This document shows positions 26,222 through 34,018 of a stretch of 37,037 nt of DNA, piece by piece (position 1 is the first letter of the stretch; each line of letters starts with the position of its first letter). The DNA is taken from assembly GCF_000337475.1 (NCBI RefSeq), contig NZ_AOIT01000080.1, forward strand, positions 435 through 37,471, written 5' to 3'. This DNA is from Natrinema limicola JCM 13563 (lineage in GTDB: Archaea > Halobacteriota > Halobacteria > Halobacteriales > Natrialbaceae). A model generated the notes under the pieces. The model was given only the letters and a program-made list of their open reading frames with translations. It was not told where the DNA came from and made no database searches. A program made the position numbers and the translations under genes.

Positions 26222-26437
26222 TCACGCACGCTCGATCACCTCCGTCGTTTCGTCACCGGTGATCGGATCTGTAAATCGGAGCAGTGCGCCGCAGAGGGCC
26301 AAGAATTTTTTCGAGTGCTCGATGTTGATGAGGAGGGGGTTGTGGATGATTACATGAGAGCCGCTGAGCGCGTCCCAGAGAAAGAACTGCAGTCGGATGA
26401 AGGAGAAGTACACGGTCGGTGAGAAGTAACCCGTCGG
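26222..26437 (-). pseudogene. Gene remnant with hydrophobic segment
   Basis: Reads TGYFSPTVYFSFIRLQFFLW and continues to IHNPLLINIEHSKKFLALCG and a stop, without an ATG start. The composition is coding-like, possibly membrane-associated. No family recognised. Its end is separated from the 25945-26115 remnant by stops, which suggests decay of a single gene. Confidence 0.35.
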
Positions 26438-26537
26438 CGGTGCCTCGCGTACGCACGCCCGCTTATTGAGCCGAGGGATAGGGGGGAGAAGAAGTTCAAA
26501 GACAGTTTTAAGAAGAATACCAGAATGTCAAGTAATC

Positions 26538-27326
26538 ATGACTGACTACTATCTTGCAGTCTGTACTGGTGGCCATCTTATCGATTCAGAACAGGTCCAA
26601 ACTGTGCGAGAACGACAGTTCGACATGGAAGATATGTTTGATTTCGATGAATCTACTGAACCAGACTATGAGATCTCATCTGATTACTGTCCTGATTGCG
26701 GCGGCAAAGTACTAACAGAATGTCGAAACTGCCAGTCGAATATCCAAATAGAGTACAATGGACCACCTTATCCGAATTTAACCCATATCCCTGATTTCTG
26801 TGACAGCTGCGGCGAATCATACCCATGGGTCGATCCGGTAGAGTCGGAAAAACAACGCGAGGGTGATTTCATCGAGATTGATGACACAGATATTGATGGG
26901 CATTTCTATCCAGAGCTCGTCTACGAAATCAACCTCTGCTACAGAGTGAAAGCTGATCAAGCAGTTCTGGTTCTCAACCGAAAACTGATTGAAAACCTAA
27001 TCGTCGATATCCTGCGCTCTGTGTTCTCTATGGATGAAATAAAACTATTCTACGACATCGATAACAACAGAACACACCGGCTCTCAAAGCTGATCGATAA
27101 TATGAAATCACGGCGTTCGGAGATCGAAAAGTACGGACCATCTCTTGACGAAGACTTCTTCCGAGCAGTTGATGACCTGAAGTATCGAGGCGACGCATCT
27201 GCACACACGATCGAGGACAATCCTTCGCAAGAAGACCTGGAATCGAAATCCGAGCTAGCTACAGACGTCGCAAAAATCCTGTTCCGCCTCCGGACCGAAG
27301 CGAAAACAGCTCACCGGACCCACTGA
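26538..27326 (+). CDS. DUF2321 zinc-ribbon protein with C-terminal DUF4145/HEPN-like region
   Basis: A 262-residue protein. I start at the ATG at 26538; earlier frame residues are basic and a TATA-like box (gttttaag, 26505) lies about 30 bases upstream. Residues 1-100 match DUF2321: CTGGHLI at the front, then CPDCGG (about 53), CRNCQS (about 63) and CDSCGE (about 88), a zinc ribbon. Residues 125-245 are helical and resemble DUF4145, a HEPN-like family, with LVLNRKLIENLIVDIL and a GDASAH element near 219. DUF4145 proteins often accompany restriction or other defence genes. The composition is AT-richer than the core. It stands alone between remnants and a small membrane gene; a defence role is likely but unproven. 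Confidence 0.75.
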   Translation: MTDYYLAVCTGGHLIDSEQVQTVRERQFDMEDMFDFDESTEPDYEISSDYCPDCGGKVLTECRNCQSNIQIEYNGPPYPNLTHIPDFCDSCGESYPWVDPVESEKQREGDFIEIDDTDIDGHFYPELVYEINLCYRVKADQAVLVLNRKLIENLIVDILRSVFSMDEIKLFYDIDNNRTHRLSKLIDNMKSRRSEIEKYGPSLDEDFFRAVDDLKYRGDASAHTIEDNPSQEDLESKSELATDVAKILFRLRTEAKTAHRTH

Positions 27327-27368
27327 ACCCAACCAGGCTTATGTGGATAGTCAGAATACCAATTAGTA

Positions 27369-27599
27369 ATGAGTCAGGACAGCTTCGCTGAAGCGATTAC
27401 CGGCGTTGTAGCCGGTGGTGGTCTGCTCGCAGTGGTATTATACGTCTTATCTCATACCGCACAGAGCACATACGTCAGTCCAGCGCTGGCCGGTGGCGCG
27501 TCCGGGTTTCGGTCTGGGTTGATGATTTCTCTCTCGCTGGCGGTCATACTGGTGGGTGCGACCGGGTACATCCTGTCATCGCTGTCATCACCTCGATGA
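27369..27599 (+). CDS. Small two-helix membrane protein
   Basis: A 76-residue protein with hydrophobic segments at about 9-29 (ITGVVAGGGLLAVVLYVLS) and 49-71. A TATA-like box (cttatgtgg, about 27338) lies some 28 bases upstream. No family recognised. It starts 42 bases after the DUF2321 gene but seems to have its own promoter. Confidence 0.55.
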   Translation: MSQDSFAEAITGVVAGGGLLAVVLYVLSHTAQSTYVSPALAGGASGFRSGLMISLSLAVILVGATGYILSSLSSPR

Positions 27600-27792
27600 A
27601 CCGCCGCGCCGTGAGAACGGGATATAGTGCTCGGCCTCTTGCGTCCCATACTTGTTTCACGCTCTCATTGGATAGCAGGATTTCCATCGAGTCAACGGAG
27701 CAGTTGTTTCTTTCTTCCAGATAATTCAGTCTAATTCAATACCGATTGATGACGAGTGACCGTCGCTCTCTCGAACCACTTGACCTTGAGGA

Positions 27793-27914
27793 AGGTTCAG
27801 TACTTCACGAAGCTGGTTAGTTGAAAATCTGCTTGCATGAGGTGAGTCTACTATCGGGCAAGCAGATGATGCAATCCACGTCTACGAGGACCAGCTTTGT
27901 GAAGTACTGAAACT
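27793..27914. mobile_element. Palindromic MITE-like element
   Basis: The outer repeats at 27793-27817 and 27890-27914 are about 25 bases with two mismatches (core TTCAGTACTTCAC). A second perfect 10-bp pair lies inside: ATCTGCTTGC (27828-27837) and GCAAGCAGAT (27858-27867). The 122-bp unit has no gene and could fold as a near-complete hairpin. The ends look like insertion-sequence termini. The flanking 27600-27792 has no gene. Confidence 0.65.
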
Positions 27915-27949
27915 TACTTGTCTCGTGGGTACTAAACACTAGAAACTCA

Positions 27950-28384
27950 ATGGTCGAGATTCCCGATTCCCTTTGCTCTCTGTTCAGCGCTCCAATCGAA
28001 GAGCGAAATGGAACGTACGTTGTTGAAATTCCCTCGAGTGAAGTCGATCATGAAGCGTTATCAGCCGACGAAACATATCGCGTAGCGATTCTTGAGTCTC
28101 CTGCCTCAACAGAGTCATCGGTGCAACAGAAGACACAGCAACCTCCTTCTCGGGAAGCCGTGAGCCGCGCCCCATCGGGACCTCCTGTCGAGGAAGGCGA
28201 AGTACGCGATGTAACAATCGAGACTGTCGGCGATCAGGGCGACGGCATTGCAAAAGTCGAACGTGGCTACGTCGTGATCGTCTCTGGAGCCCAACCAGGT
28301 GACGAGCCTACCATCGAAATCGAGCAGGTTCAGAAGAACGTCGCATTTGCAAGTGTTGTCGATAGCGATCCACGAGCACTGTGA
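27950..28384 (+). CDS. TRAM-domain protein
   Basis: A 144-residue protein. Residues 1-50 form a small strand-rich domain (ERNGTYVVEIPSSEVDHEAL). A Ser/Gln/Pro linker follows (about 52-80). Residues 82-140 are a TRAM domain (EGEVRDVTIETVGDQGDGIA, VERGYVVIVSGAQPGDEPTI, and a final strand FASVVD), a beta-barrel that binds RNA. Haloarchaea carry many stand-alone TRAM proteins, some acting as RNA chaperones. The start lies 35 bases beyond the palindromic element, so its promoter must be within or next to the element's right end. Confidence 0.85.
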   Translation: MVEIPDSLCSLFSAPIEERNGTYVVEIPSSEVDHEALSADETYRVAILESPASTESSVQQKTQQPPSREAVSRAPSGPPVEEGEVRDVTIETVGDQGDGIAKVERGYVVIVSGAQPGDEPTIEIEQVQKNVAFASVVDSDPRAL

Positions 28385-28495
28385 AAGTCCAGCCAGATAG
28401 CCGAGGACTTGATCTGTTCACCTAATCTGCTTACGCCGGTGATCTTTGTGCGCCTGAGTGGGTGAGGCGCATACTCGTGTGCCTCGAGGCCACGA

Positions 28496-29056
28496 ATGAG
28501 CACAGATCGACCACCCGAGAGCGACCCGCATCGAGATAGACTGACAAACGAGTACACGAGCGACCGCGATCGCAGCTATCCAGGGGACGTTGCTCGACTG
28601 AACGGACACGAACTCGTCGCGATCGATGAATGGCTGCCGGGCACAGAGCCAACACCGTACGAAATCGACCTCACCGATGGCTACGAGTATCGGACACGCT
28701 ACTGGCGCTGCAGGAAATGCGGCCAAGAGCGCAACCATCGCGACGAGTTCACCGTCCCCTGCGACAACCCCCAGCCACCGACCGCACTCGAGGCAGGTGG
28801 CTACTCGATCGACGACCCACGAACGCGCCGTGCACTGAACGAGAAGTTGGACGTCCGCTTTGCGACAGTGGGCCCGATCTATGAAGTCGAGAGTGAGAGC
28901 GGGAATACCTACAAGGTCGATATCGAGGCAACAACGTGTACCTGTCCTGATTTCGAGCAGCGCCAGCCGGATAACGGCTGCAAGCATCTTCGCCGTGTCG
29001 ACCTCGAGATCCGTACTGGACTTGTCCCTGCGCCGGATGGCACGTTCAGCCGCTGA
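28496..29056 (+). CDS. SWIM zinc-finger protein
   Basis: A 186-residue protein. Residues 138-166 contain the SWIM motif C-x-C-x11-C-x-H (C148, C150, C162, H164; CTCPDF then GCKHL), which binds zinc and usually DNA or protein partners. A second possible zinc site is formed by C72, C75 and C89 (RCRKCGQERNH). The front is very acidic and hydrophilic. SWIM proteins of this size are common on haloarchaeal plasmids and occur near recombination and repair genes. It begins a run of small genes, of which the next three follow within about 80 bases. Confidence 0.85.
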   Translation: MSTDRPPESDPHRDRLTNEYTSDRDRSYPGDVARLNGHELVAIDEWLPGTEPTPYEIDLTDGYEYRTRYWRCRKCGQERNHRDEFTVPCDNPQPPTALEAGGYSIDDPRTRRALNEKLDVRFATVGPIYEVESESGNTYKVDIEATTCTCPDFEQRQPDNGCKHLRRVDLEIRTGLVPAPDGTFSR

Positions 29057-29139
29057 CTGTCGAGTGATCTCGTTACTCGAGACGATTTGTATCCCCCGAA
29101 GGGGTGCGGGGGCTCGAAGAGAGTCCGCCGCAGCAACCC

Positions 29140-29217
29140 ATGAGACAACGAGAGACAGCAATCGCGTCAACAGACACTGAAACAACTCAGTTCCTGAATC
29201 GAGGGATCGCCAGATGA
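29140..29217 (+). CDS. Possible 25-residue peptide
   Basis: ATG to TGA, product MRQRETAIASTDTETTQFLN plus five residues. Its stop overlaps the next start as ATGA (29214-29217), which suggests coupled translation. Short and otherwise unsupported. Confidence 0.35.
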   Translation: MRQRETAIASTDTETTQFLNRGIAR

Positions 29218-29378
29218 CCGATCGCGACGAGTGCCGAATGCCGACGTGTTCGGAACCTGCTCGCGATCGGACAGGGTATTCTGGTCGGTTCTGTTCGGAC
29301 AGCTGTGAGGTCCGCTACGAGCATCTCCAAGCGGACGCTCGAGATGCTGCAGTGGACGAAGCCGAGGATCGGTACTGA
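29214..29378 (+). CDS. Small zinc-finger protein
   Basis: A 54-residue protein. C7 and C12 (ECRMPTC) and C28 and C32 (FCSDSC) give a C-x4-C / C-x3-C zinc site of the kind seen in small haloarchaeal zinc proteins. The helical acidic tail is YEHLQADARDAAVDEAE. The start overlaps the previous stop by four bases and its own stop overlaps the next start by one (TGATG), so three tiny genes form one translation unit. Confidence 0.65.
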   Translation: MTDRDECRMPTCSEPARDRTGYSGRFCSDSCEVRYEHLQADARDAAVDEAEDRY

Positions 29379-29590
29379 TGCTCGAGCAAATCGATCACCG
29401 TGGCAAGCGCTTCACGATTGGCAACGAGGACAGTGTCGACGACGTCGCTCGTGAACGTCGCCGGCGAGCCGAACTGCTCGAACGACAGGTTCAGCGCGAG
29501 ATCCATGAACTCGAGCGTGCGAAGGCAGTTGCTGGACCTGACAGTACAGATTCTGATATTGAAGTGCTCGACCAGCGGCACGGAACGTAG
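29378..29590 (+). CDS. Small charged helical protein
   Basis: A 70-residue protein. Residues 1-20 are strand-like (IDHRGKRFTIGNED), then a long charged helix (ARERRRRAELLERQVQREIH, ELERAKAVAG). No family recognised. A second, start-less copy of the helix region lies at 33251-33454. It is the last gene of the small run that begins at 28496; a hairpin follows at 29613. Confidence 0.6.
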   Translation: MLEQIDHRGKRFTIGNEDSVDDVARERRRRAELLERQVQREIHELERAKAVAGPDSTDSDIEVLDQRHGT

Positions 29591-29612
29591 GGGGACGGAG
29601 GACACACCGTAT

Positions 29613-29630
29613 TTCCTGAGAAAACAGGAA
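29613..29630 (+). terminator. Hairpin after the small-gene run
   Basis: TTCCTG (29613-29618) pairs with CAGGAA (29625-29630) around AGAAAA, 22 bases beyond the stop at 29590. A likely 3'-end structure. The remaining 29631-29930 has no gene. Confidence 0.35.
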
Positions 29631-29930
29631 TGAAACTCCCCCTTCACAGATAGTTGAGGCCCCACTCACACAGAGTTCACTCTGCTCGCGGTGTGTCTCG
29701 AGTGTCGGAAAGCGATACGTCCGGTGAATCGAGGACGAAGATCAGCACCGGACGGGACTGAGGGTGGGCAATGATTGGATTCGGACAATGTCGCGCGCAG
29801 TGGATCACGCGACAGGTGATATATCCGATGTCTTCATTATCAATCTCTTCCCGATTTCCAGTTACATGGACGCGACCGCGCGCGTGTCACGATCATTGCC
29901 AGTCAAGAGAACACACTGAGAGTTCCGTTC

Positions 29931-31262
29931 TCAAATCGAGTACTCTTCTGCCAGTTCAACCAGGTCGTAGACGTGAATCCCAGTTTTGAACCAGAGCACC
30001 CGCTCGCTCGTATCACCGAAATCATCATTCGAGCAGTCTAACTGTTCGGAGACTGCGACAAGGAGATTCTCAGCATCTGCCTGGCGTATTTTCTTCAGCT
30101 TCGACTCGAGATACTCGGGTGTCCAGAATCCGATGATCTCGAGAATCGCTCGCCGGCCATCCGGGTGCTCGATCGCGAAATCGGGGATCATCACCTCATC
30201 ACCAAGGTCAAACACATCGTTTTCGCGTAGTAACTCCCAGTCCGTGGTCGCTCGCTCCCATTTCTGGGCGAGTGTCTGCTCGAGATCGCTATCGAACTGC
30301 CTGCCAGTACTGTAGTGTGAATCGAGTCCGTCACTGTCGTCCAGTCTGAGTTGCCGTGTCTCACCCGCTGTCTCATCAATAAGTACTGTGGCAGTCATCT
30401 CCCAGCGGTCACAGAGGGGCAATGCTGGCAGAAAGTTCGCCAACCGGATGCCGTACTTTTGCGATTGAGAGAACAACGACGCTGGACCGTCAAGTATGGC
30501 CTCGTAGCCATCGGCATGATCGGTTCGTTCGACACGCTTGCCATCAGAATCGATCGGATAGATCCGATGCATCAGTCCGAAGAGTTTGACGTAGCTGAAT
30601 ACCGTCCCGAAGTGATCCCAGACACGGATCCGCATCTCGGTCGCATCGTAGAGGACTGCCTGGGCGAGCGCAAGATTGTAGCGAGTGACCAGCCAGTCGA
30701 CCGTCAGATCAGTGTGTTCATACTCGCCGTCACTACTGCCAGCCAGTGTCGTCGTTGTGGTCGATTGCTCGCCAGCACCGGCATACTGGTCAGCGGTCCG
30801 CGTGCCGATCTGGACAAGTCGTTTGTTCTCCTCGAGGTCAGCATACATCCCGCGGTAGCACGCTTCGAGTGAGATACCCAACTCATCAGCAACTGCACTA
30901 TACACCTCTATCTTCTGTGTGTCGTCGCCGAGTGTGGGTTGGCGAACAACTGGATACCGCTCGTTCGCTTTCTCGAACAGGCGCTGGCGGATCTCACGAG
31001 GCTCAACTGGAGACATGACTTCGAACTCACACTCGTCCAGAAGCAGTTTCGCCAGCCCTTGGACGATCTTGTAGTCGGTATCGGCCACAGTGAGTTCGTC
31101 GATCGCGTCTTCGAGATCGCCTTTCGGCTCACCGAGATGGGCATCGAACAGCGCAATGAGTTCGCGTGCCGTCTCTCGGTAGTTCTCATCCGTTGGATCG
31201 ATAAACAGCGGCTTGATTGCATCGCCGGTGGTACGAGAGCGAGCCAGATCAGCCGTCAGCAT
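29931..31262 (-). CDS. Bax1-like nuclease (DUF790), partner of XPB
   Basis: A 443-residue protein of the DUF790/Bax1 family. Seen: the family start LTADLARSRTTGDAIKPLFI, a helical middle with DLTVDWLVTRYNLALAQAVL (about 188-207), and a C-terminal PD-(D/E)xK nuclease region with MIPDFAIEHPDGRRAILEII (D near 366, E near 377) and ESKLKKI. Bax1 binds archaeal XPB and cuts DNA at bubbles or forks as a nucleotide-excision-repair-like nuclease. Its start overlaps the end of the XPB gene by 14 bases, the usual archaeal arrangement. Chromosomes of haloarchaea normally carry this pair, so a plasmid copy is either extra or displaced. Confidence 0.88.
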   Translation of the reverse strand: MLTADLARSRTTGDAIKPLFIDPTDENYRETARELIALFDAHLGEPKGDLEDAIDELTVADTDYKIVQGLAKLLLDECEFEVMSPVEPREIRQRLFEKANERYPVVRQPTLGDDTQKIEVYSAVADELGISLEACYRGMYADLEENKRLVQIGTRTADQYAGAGEQSTTTTTLAGSSDGEYEHTDLTVDWLVTRYNLALAQAVLYDATEMRIRVWDHFGTVFSYVKLFGLMHRIYPIDSDGKRVERTDHADGYEAILDGPASLFSQSQKYGIRLANFLPALPLCDRWEMTATVLIDETAGETRQLRLDDSDGLDSHYSTGRQFDSDLEQTLAQKWERATTDWELLRENDVFDLGDEVMIPDFAIEHPDGRRAILEIIGFWTPEYLESKLKKIRQADAENLLVAVSEQLDCSNDDFGDTSERVLWFKTGIHVYDLVELAEEYSI

Positions 31263-32661
31263 TCGTCGTCACCCCTTGTCGGCGCTGTTGGGACACGTAC
31301 GTTTCCATCGTGTCTGCCGTGATGATCTCGTAGAGGCGTGCCGGCTGGCGGTCATCTGTCGGCCGGAGGATGCGCCCAAGCCGCTGGGCATACTGTCGTT
31401 TCGAAGCGCTTCCCGACAAGATAATTCCCACGTTCGCAGCGGGAACATCAATCCCCTCATCGAGCACCTGTGACGTTGCCAGCATCGAGTATTCGCCAGT
31501 CCGAAACCGCTCGAGAATCTCGGTGCGCTCGTCCGTCTTCGTTTGATGGGTGATGCAGGGGACGATAAATTCCTGAGAGATTTCGTAGGCGAAGCCATTG
31601 TCCGCAGTGAAGATAATCGCGCGGTCGTCGTGGTGGCGTTTGAGCAGGTTGTCGAGCGTCTCGAGTTTTTTCTCTGCCGTTCGAGCGATGCGTTCGGCGC
31701 GCTGCTTGGCGATGAGTGCCCGCCGTCCCTTCGGATCGTAGGACGTCCGTTTGAGGAACTCCTGATAACCCTCCTCTTTCCAGAGGTCGAACTCGTGGCT
31801 ATCGACGTAGTCGCGATAGAGCTGGTACTCCTCGTTGTATGTCTCCCGTTCCTCTGCCGTGAGCTCGACAGACATGTGGATGGTTTCGTACTCGCTGAGG
31901 TACTCGCCAGCGAGTTCGTCGACAGCCTCTTCATAGACAACCGGACCGATGAGATCCTCGAGGAGTTCATGCTTTCCGTCAGGCCGTTCGTAGGTAGCGG
32001 TCAGTCCCAGCCGATACGGTGCAATCGTCATCTCGGGAATCTGCCGGTAGGTCGGCGCCGGCAGGTGATGTTCTTCGTCGACGACGAGTAAGCCGAACTG
32101 GTCGCCGTATTCGTTGATGTAGCGGTAGGCACTATCGTAGGTAGTGACGGTGATCGCGGTGACCTCGTGGCTGCCGCCGCCGAGAACGCCGATCGGATCT
32201 GTGAGTTGATCGCCAAAGGCGTTGGTGAGTGTGGCGTGCCACTGATTCATCAGGTCAATCGTCGGTGTCACGACAAGCGCACTCACGCCAGTGTCAGCGA
32301 TTGCCTGCAGTCCAAGAAAGGTCTTCCCGCTGCCAGTCGGGAGAACAACACTCCCTCGACGGCCATGGTCGATCCAAGCGTCGAGGGCGGCCTGCTGGTA
32401 GTCACGTGGCTCGATGTGGAGTGCTGGCGTAAGATCGAGGGTAGGATAGACCCGCGCGGTGTCTTCGAGAGCGTGAGCGAACCCGTCCTGAAGCGTTGCC
32501 TGCTCGTTTCCGTCCGACCAGGCGCCTACCCATTCGAGGAGGGATCGATATCGATATGCTTGCGTTCGGTACTCGTCGACGCGGTCGTCCCACTCCGCAT
32601 AGGGGATATCGTCTGGGGCATCACGGAGTAGGAGCGTCCCGTCGTCGAATTCGACTCGCAT
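31249..32661 (-). CDS. XPB-like DNA helicase
   Basis: A 470-residue superfamily 2 helicase. The first 90 residues are the damage-recognition-like front (MRVEFDDGTLLLRDAPDDIP). The core has Q-motif RDYQQAALDAW, motif I PTGSGKT (about 108-114), motif II VVDEEHH (about 194-200), motif III LTATYER, the RED-like and thumb region near 250-300, motif V VLDEGIDVP and motif VI QRLGRILRP (about 435). This is archaeal XPB, which unwinds DNA in repair with Bax1. The Bax1 gene overlaps it by 14 bases. TATA-like runs exist upstream (tatata near 32668, caatatg near 32693), without clear preference. Confidence 0.9.
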   Translation of the reverse strand: MRVEFDDGTLLLRDAPDDIPYAEWDDRVDEYRTQAYRYRSLLEWVGAWSDGNEQATLQDGFAHALEDTARVYPTLDLTPALHIEPRDYQQAALDAWIDHGRRGSVVLPTGSGKTFLGLQAIADTGVSALVVTPTIDLMNQWHATLTNAFGDQLTDPIGVLGGGSHEVTAITVTTYDSAYRYINEYGDQFGLLVVDEEHHLPAPTYRQIPEMTIAPYRLGLTATYERPDGKHELLEDLIGPVVYEEAVDELAGEYLSEYETIHMSVELTAEERETYNEEYQLYRDYVDSHEFDLWKEEGYQEFLKRTSYDPKGRRALIAKQRAERIARTAEKKLETLDNLLKRHHDDRAIIFTADNGFAYEISQEFIVPCITHQTKTDERTEILERFRTGEYSMLATSQVLDEGIDVPAANVGIILSGSASKRQYAQRLGRILRPTDDRQPARLYEIITADTMETYVSQQRRQGVTTNADG

Positions 32662-32823
32662 TCAGTGTATATACAGAGGTCCCCGACCGGATTCAATATG
32701 TGGGTTTCTTGGGTTCCATTGAGGCATTCGTCCGTCTTGTCCTTCTACAAACAGGCGAGTGCCTTGGTGCTGGACTCCGAGAGGGGTCACGGTTGTGGAT
32801 AGCCCAGTCAGGAGCCACGGTTG

Positions 32824-33180
32824 TTAGCGGCCGAGCCAGTACTGCCAGTCTGCAATCGCTTGTTCTGTGTCACGACCGGCTTCGAGAGGTTCCAGTTGCT
32901 CTAGCGGCACGCCAAGTTCTCTGTCCATCCACTCTATCGTCACGAACATCTGGCTGAGAGTCGGATCTGTCGGGGACATTCCAATCACGCGTATCGTTTC
33001 GCCTTCTTTGAGGGGAGACTCCTCTCGCTCGGTGACACAACGCGCTTCAAACGGGAAGTCCATCGTATCGTCCAGATAGGTGTACCATCCCCACGCCTGC
33101 TCTTCTGGACTGTAGGTGTCGACGATGATACGCATCTTGATGCGCTCTTCCCGCTCTTCGTCCTTCTCGGTCCATGTCAT
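32824..33180 (-). CDS. Haloarchaeal 'calcium-binding protein'-type small protein
   Basis: A 118-residue protein. I start at the ATG at 33180 (MTWTEKDEEREERIKMRIIV); the frame is open to 33273, but the extra residues fit poorly. It matches a small family often annotated as calcium-binding protein: the IIVDTYSPEEQAWGWYTYL element, DFPFEARCV, an SH3-like stretch (GETIRVIGMSPTD) and MFVTIEWMDRELGVPLEQLE. The fold is probably a small beta barrel. The calcium label is inherited annotation, not visible in the sequence. It is upstream of XPB on the same strand with a 162-base gap. Confidence 0.65.
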   Translation of the reverse strand: MTWTEKDEEREERIKMRIIVDTYSPEEQAWGWYTYLDDTMDFPFEARCVTEREESPLKEGETIRVIGMSPTDPTLSQMFVTIEWMDRELGVPLEQLEPLEAGRDTEQAIADWQYWLGR

Positions 33181-33250
33181 ATGATGCTCGGGTAGGGGGT
33201 GGCAGAAACCACTTGCCAACCAATCCAAGAGACGCTCGATCCGCCCGTAG

Positions 33251-33454
33251 AACAGATCTGAGTCACTGGACAAGGTTAACCGACGTGCACGCTATCGACG
33301 AGCTGAACTGCTCGAGCGACAGGCTCAGCGAGAGATCCGTGAACTCGAGCGTGCGAAAGCAGTCGCTGGATCAGACAGTACCGGTTCTGATGGTGAGTGT
33401 TTGACCGATGAAACGGAAGGTTCTGAAATGAGGGGGCCCACCATGTCCGCATAA
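33251..33454 (+). pseudogene. Start-less copy of the 29378-29590 gene
   Basis: Preceded in frame by a TAG and lacking a start codon, this stretch reads ESLDKVNRRARYRRAELLER and continues QREIRELERAKAVAG, clearly homologous to the intact gene at 29378. It is fused at its end to the first origin iteron, whose bases supply the stop. The two copies bracket the Bax1-XPB block in the same orientation. Confidence 0.65.
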
Positions 33455-33455
33455 T
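33437..33455 (+). repeat. Origin iteron 1
   Basis: CCCACCATGTCCGCATAAT; one mismatch to iterons 2 and 3. Confidence 0.75.
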
Positions 33456-33481
33456 TGTGTAAAGCTCGTTGAGGACAAGCA

Positions 33482-33498
33482 CCAAGGCTTCACCTTGG
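33482..33498. promoter_or_regulatory. Small stem-loop in the origin region
   Basis: CCAAGG and CCTTGG pair around CTTCA, between iterons 1 and 2. Role unknown. Confidence 0.3.
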
Positions 33499-33684
33499 GG
33501 TCAAGTGATTCGAGGGAGCAACGCTCTCTCGTCATCAATCGAAATCGACGATTTCACAGACATCACGAATTGCTGATTCGCTTAGTCACGGAAGACCGGA
33601 GGTCGTCTGAACGACCCCGAAGCACTCGCCTTGTTCATCCGTAGAGTGGGGAGTAGAAGTCCTTGTGGTGAGTAGCTCCCCCTC

Positions 33685-33703
33685 CCCACCGTGTCCGCAT
33701 AAT
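33685..33703 (+). repeat. Origin iteron 2
   Basis: CCCACCGTGTCCGCATAAT, identical to iteron 3; preceded by a C-rich run. Confidence 0.8.
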
Positions 33704-33748
33704 TCCTCCGAAGAGAGCAATAGTAAGAGAACAACACAAGAGGGACCC

Positions 33749-33767
33749 CCCACCGTGTCCGCATAAT
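33749..33767 (+). repeat. Origin iteron 3
   Basis: CCCACCGTGTCCGCATAAT, 64 bases after iteron 2, about six helix turns, so both lie on the same DNA face. Confidence 0.8.
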
Positions 33768-33790
33768 CTATCCGCAAGAGTGTCAGACGG

Positions 33791-33854
33791 TCCGCACTAC
33801 AGCGGTTTTCATTATATCATATTGTTATACTAGTTGGATTTTCGCTAGTGCGGA
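33791..33854. other. Candidate DNA unwinding element
   Basis: TCCGCACTA (33791-33799) and TAGTGCGGA (33846-33854) form a perfect inverted repeat around an AT-rich core (attatatcatattgttata at 33811-33829). It sits between the opposed iterons, where melting would start. Confidence 0.6.
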
Positions 33855-33940
33855 TTTGGTTGTGCCAGATTTAACTTAGTTCTTTCTCTTCCCTAGAGCC
33901 TTCGCTGGTTCTACGTGAAGCAGGGGTTCTTTCTCACAAG

Positions 33941-33959
33941 ATTATGCGGACACGATGGG
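33941..33959 (-). repeat. Origin iteron 4 (inverted)
   Basis: ATTATGCGGACACGATGGG, the reverse complement of the iteron with one mismatch to copies 2 and 3. Confidence 0.8.
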
Positions 33960-33984
33960 GTGTGGGGGTATACAAAGAATCGAG

Positions 33985-34000
33985 TATGCGGACACACTGG
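33985..34000 (-). repeat. Origin iteron 5 (inverted, partial)
   Basis: TATGCGGACACACTGG, followed by further GGACAC elements to 34014. It lies close to the orc1/cdc6 promoter and could also mediate autoregulation. Confidence 0.6.
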
Positions 34001-34018
34001 ACACACCGGACACGGGGG

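Larger units (their letters stand above)
33437..34000. other. Candidate plasmid replication origin
   Basis: Five copies of a 16-19-bp iteron (consensus CCCACCGTGTCCGCATAAT) lie upstream of the orc1/cdc6 gene: three in plus orientation on the left and two inverted on the right, flanking an AT-rich stretch with a 9-bp inverted repeat. Origin-recognition boxes in opposed orientation around an unwinding element next to an orc1/cdc6 gene are the standard form of haloarchaeal origins. The iteron is not the usual chromosomal ORB as I recall it, so it should be specific to this initiator. No gene is supported within it. Confidence 0.8.

Noticed and set aside
31269-31970. 233-residue minus-strand ORF within the XPB gene
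   Set aside because: Ser/Arg/Thr-rich out-of-frame product; the XPB frame has all helicase motifs.
33582-33777. Two minus-strand ORFs over the origin iterons
   Set aside because: They translate the iteron sequence itself and have no coding character.
33437-34014. CRISPR array
   Set aside because: Repeats are unevenly spaced and in both orientations next to orc1/cdc6, so they are origin iterons; no cas gene is present.
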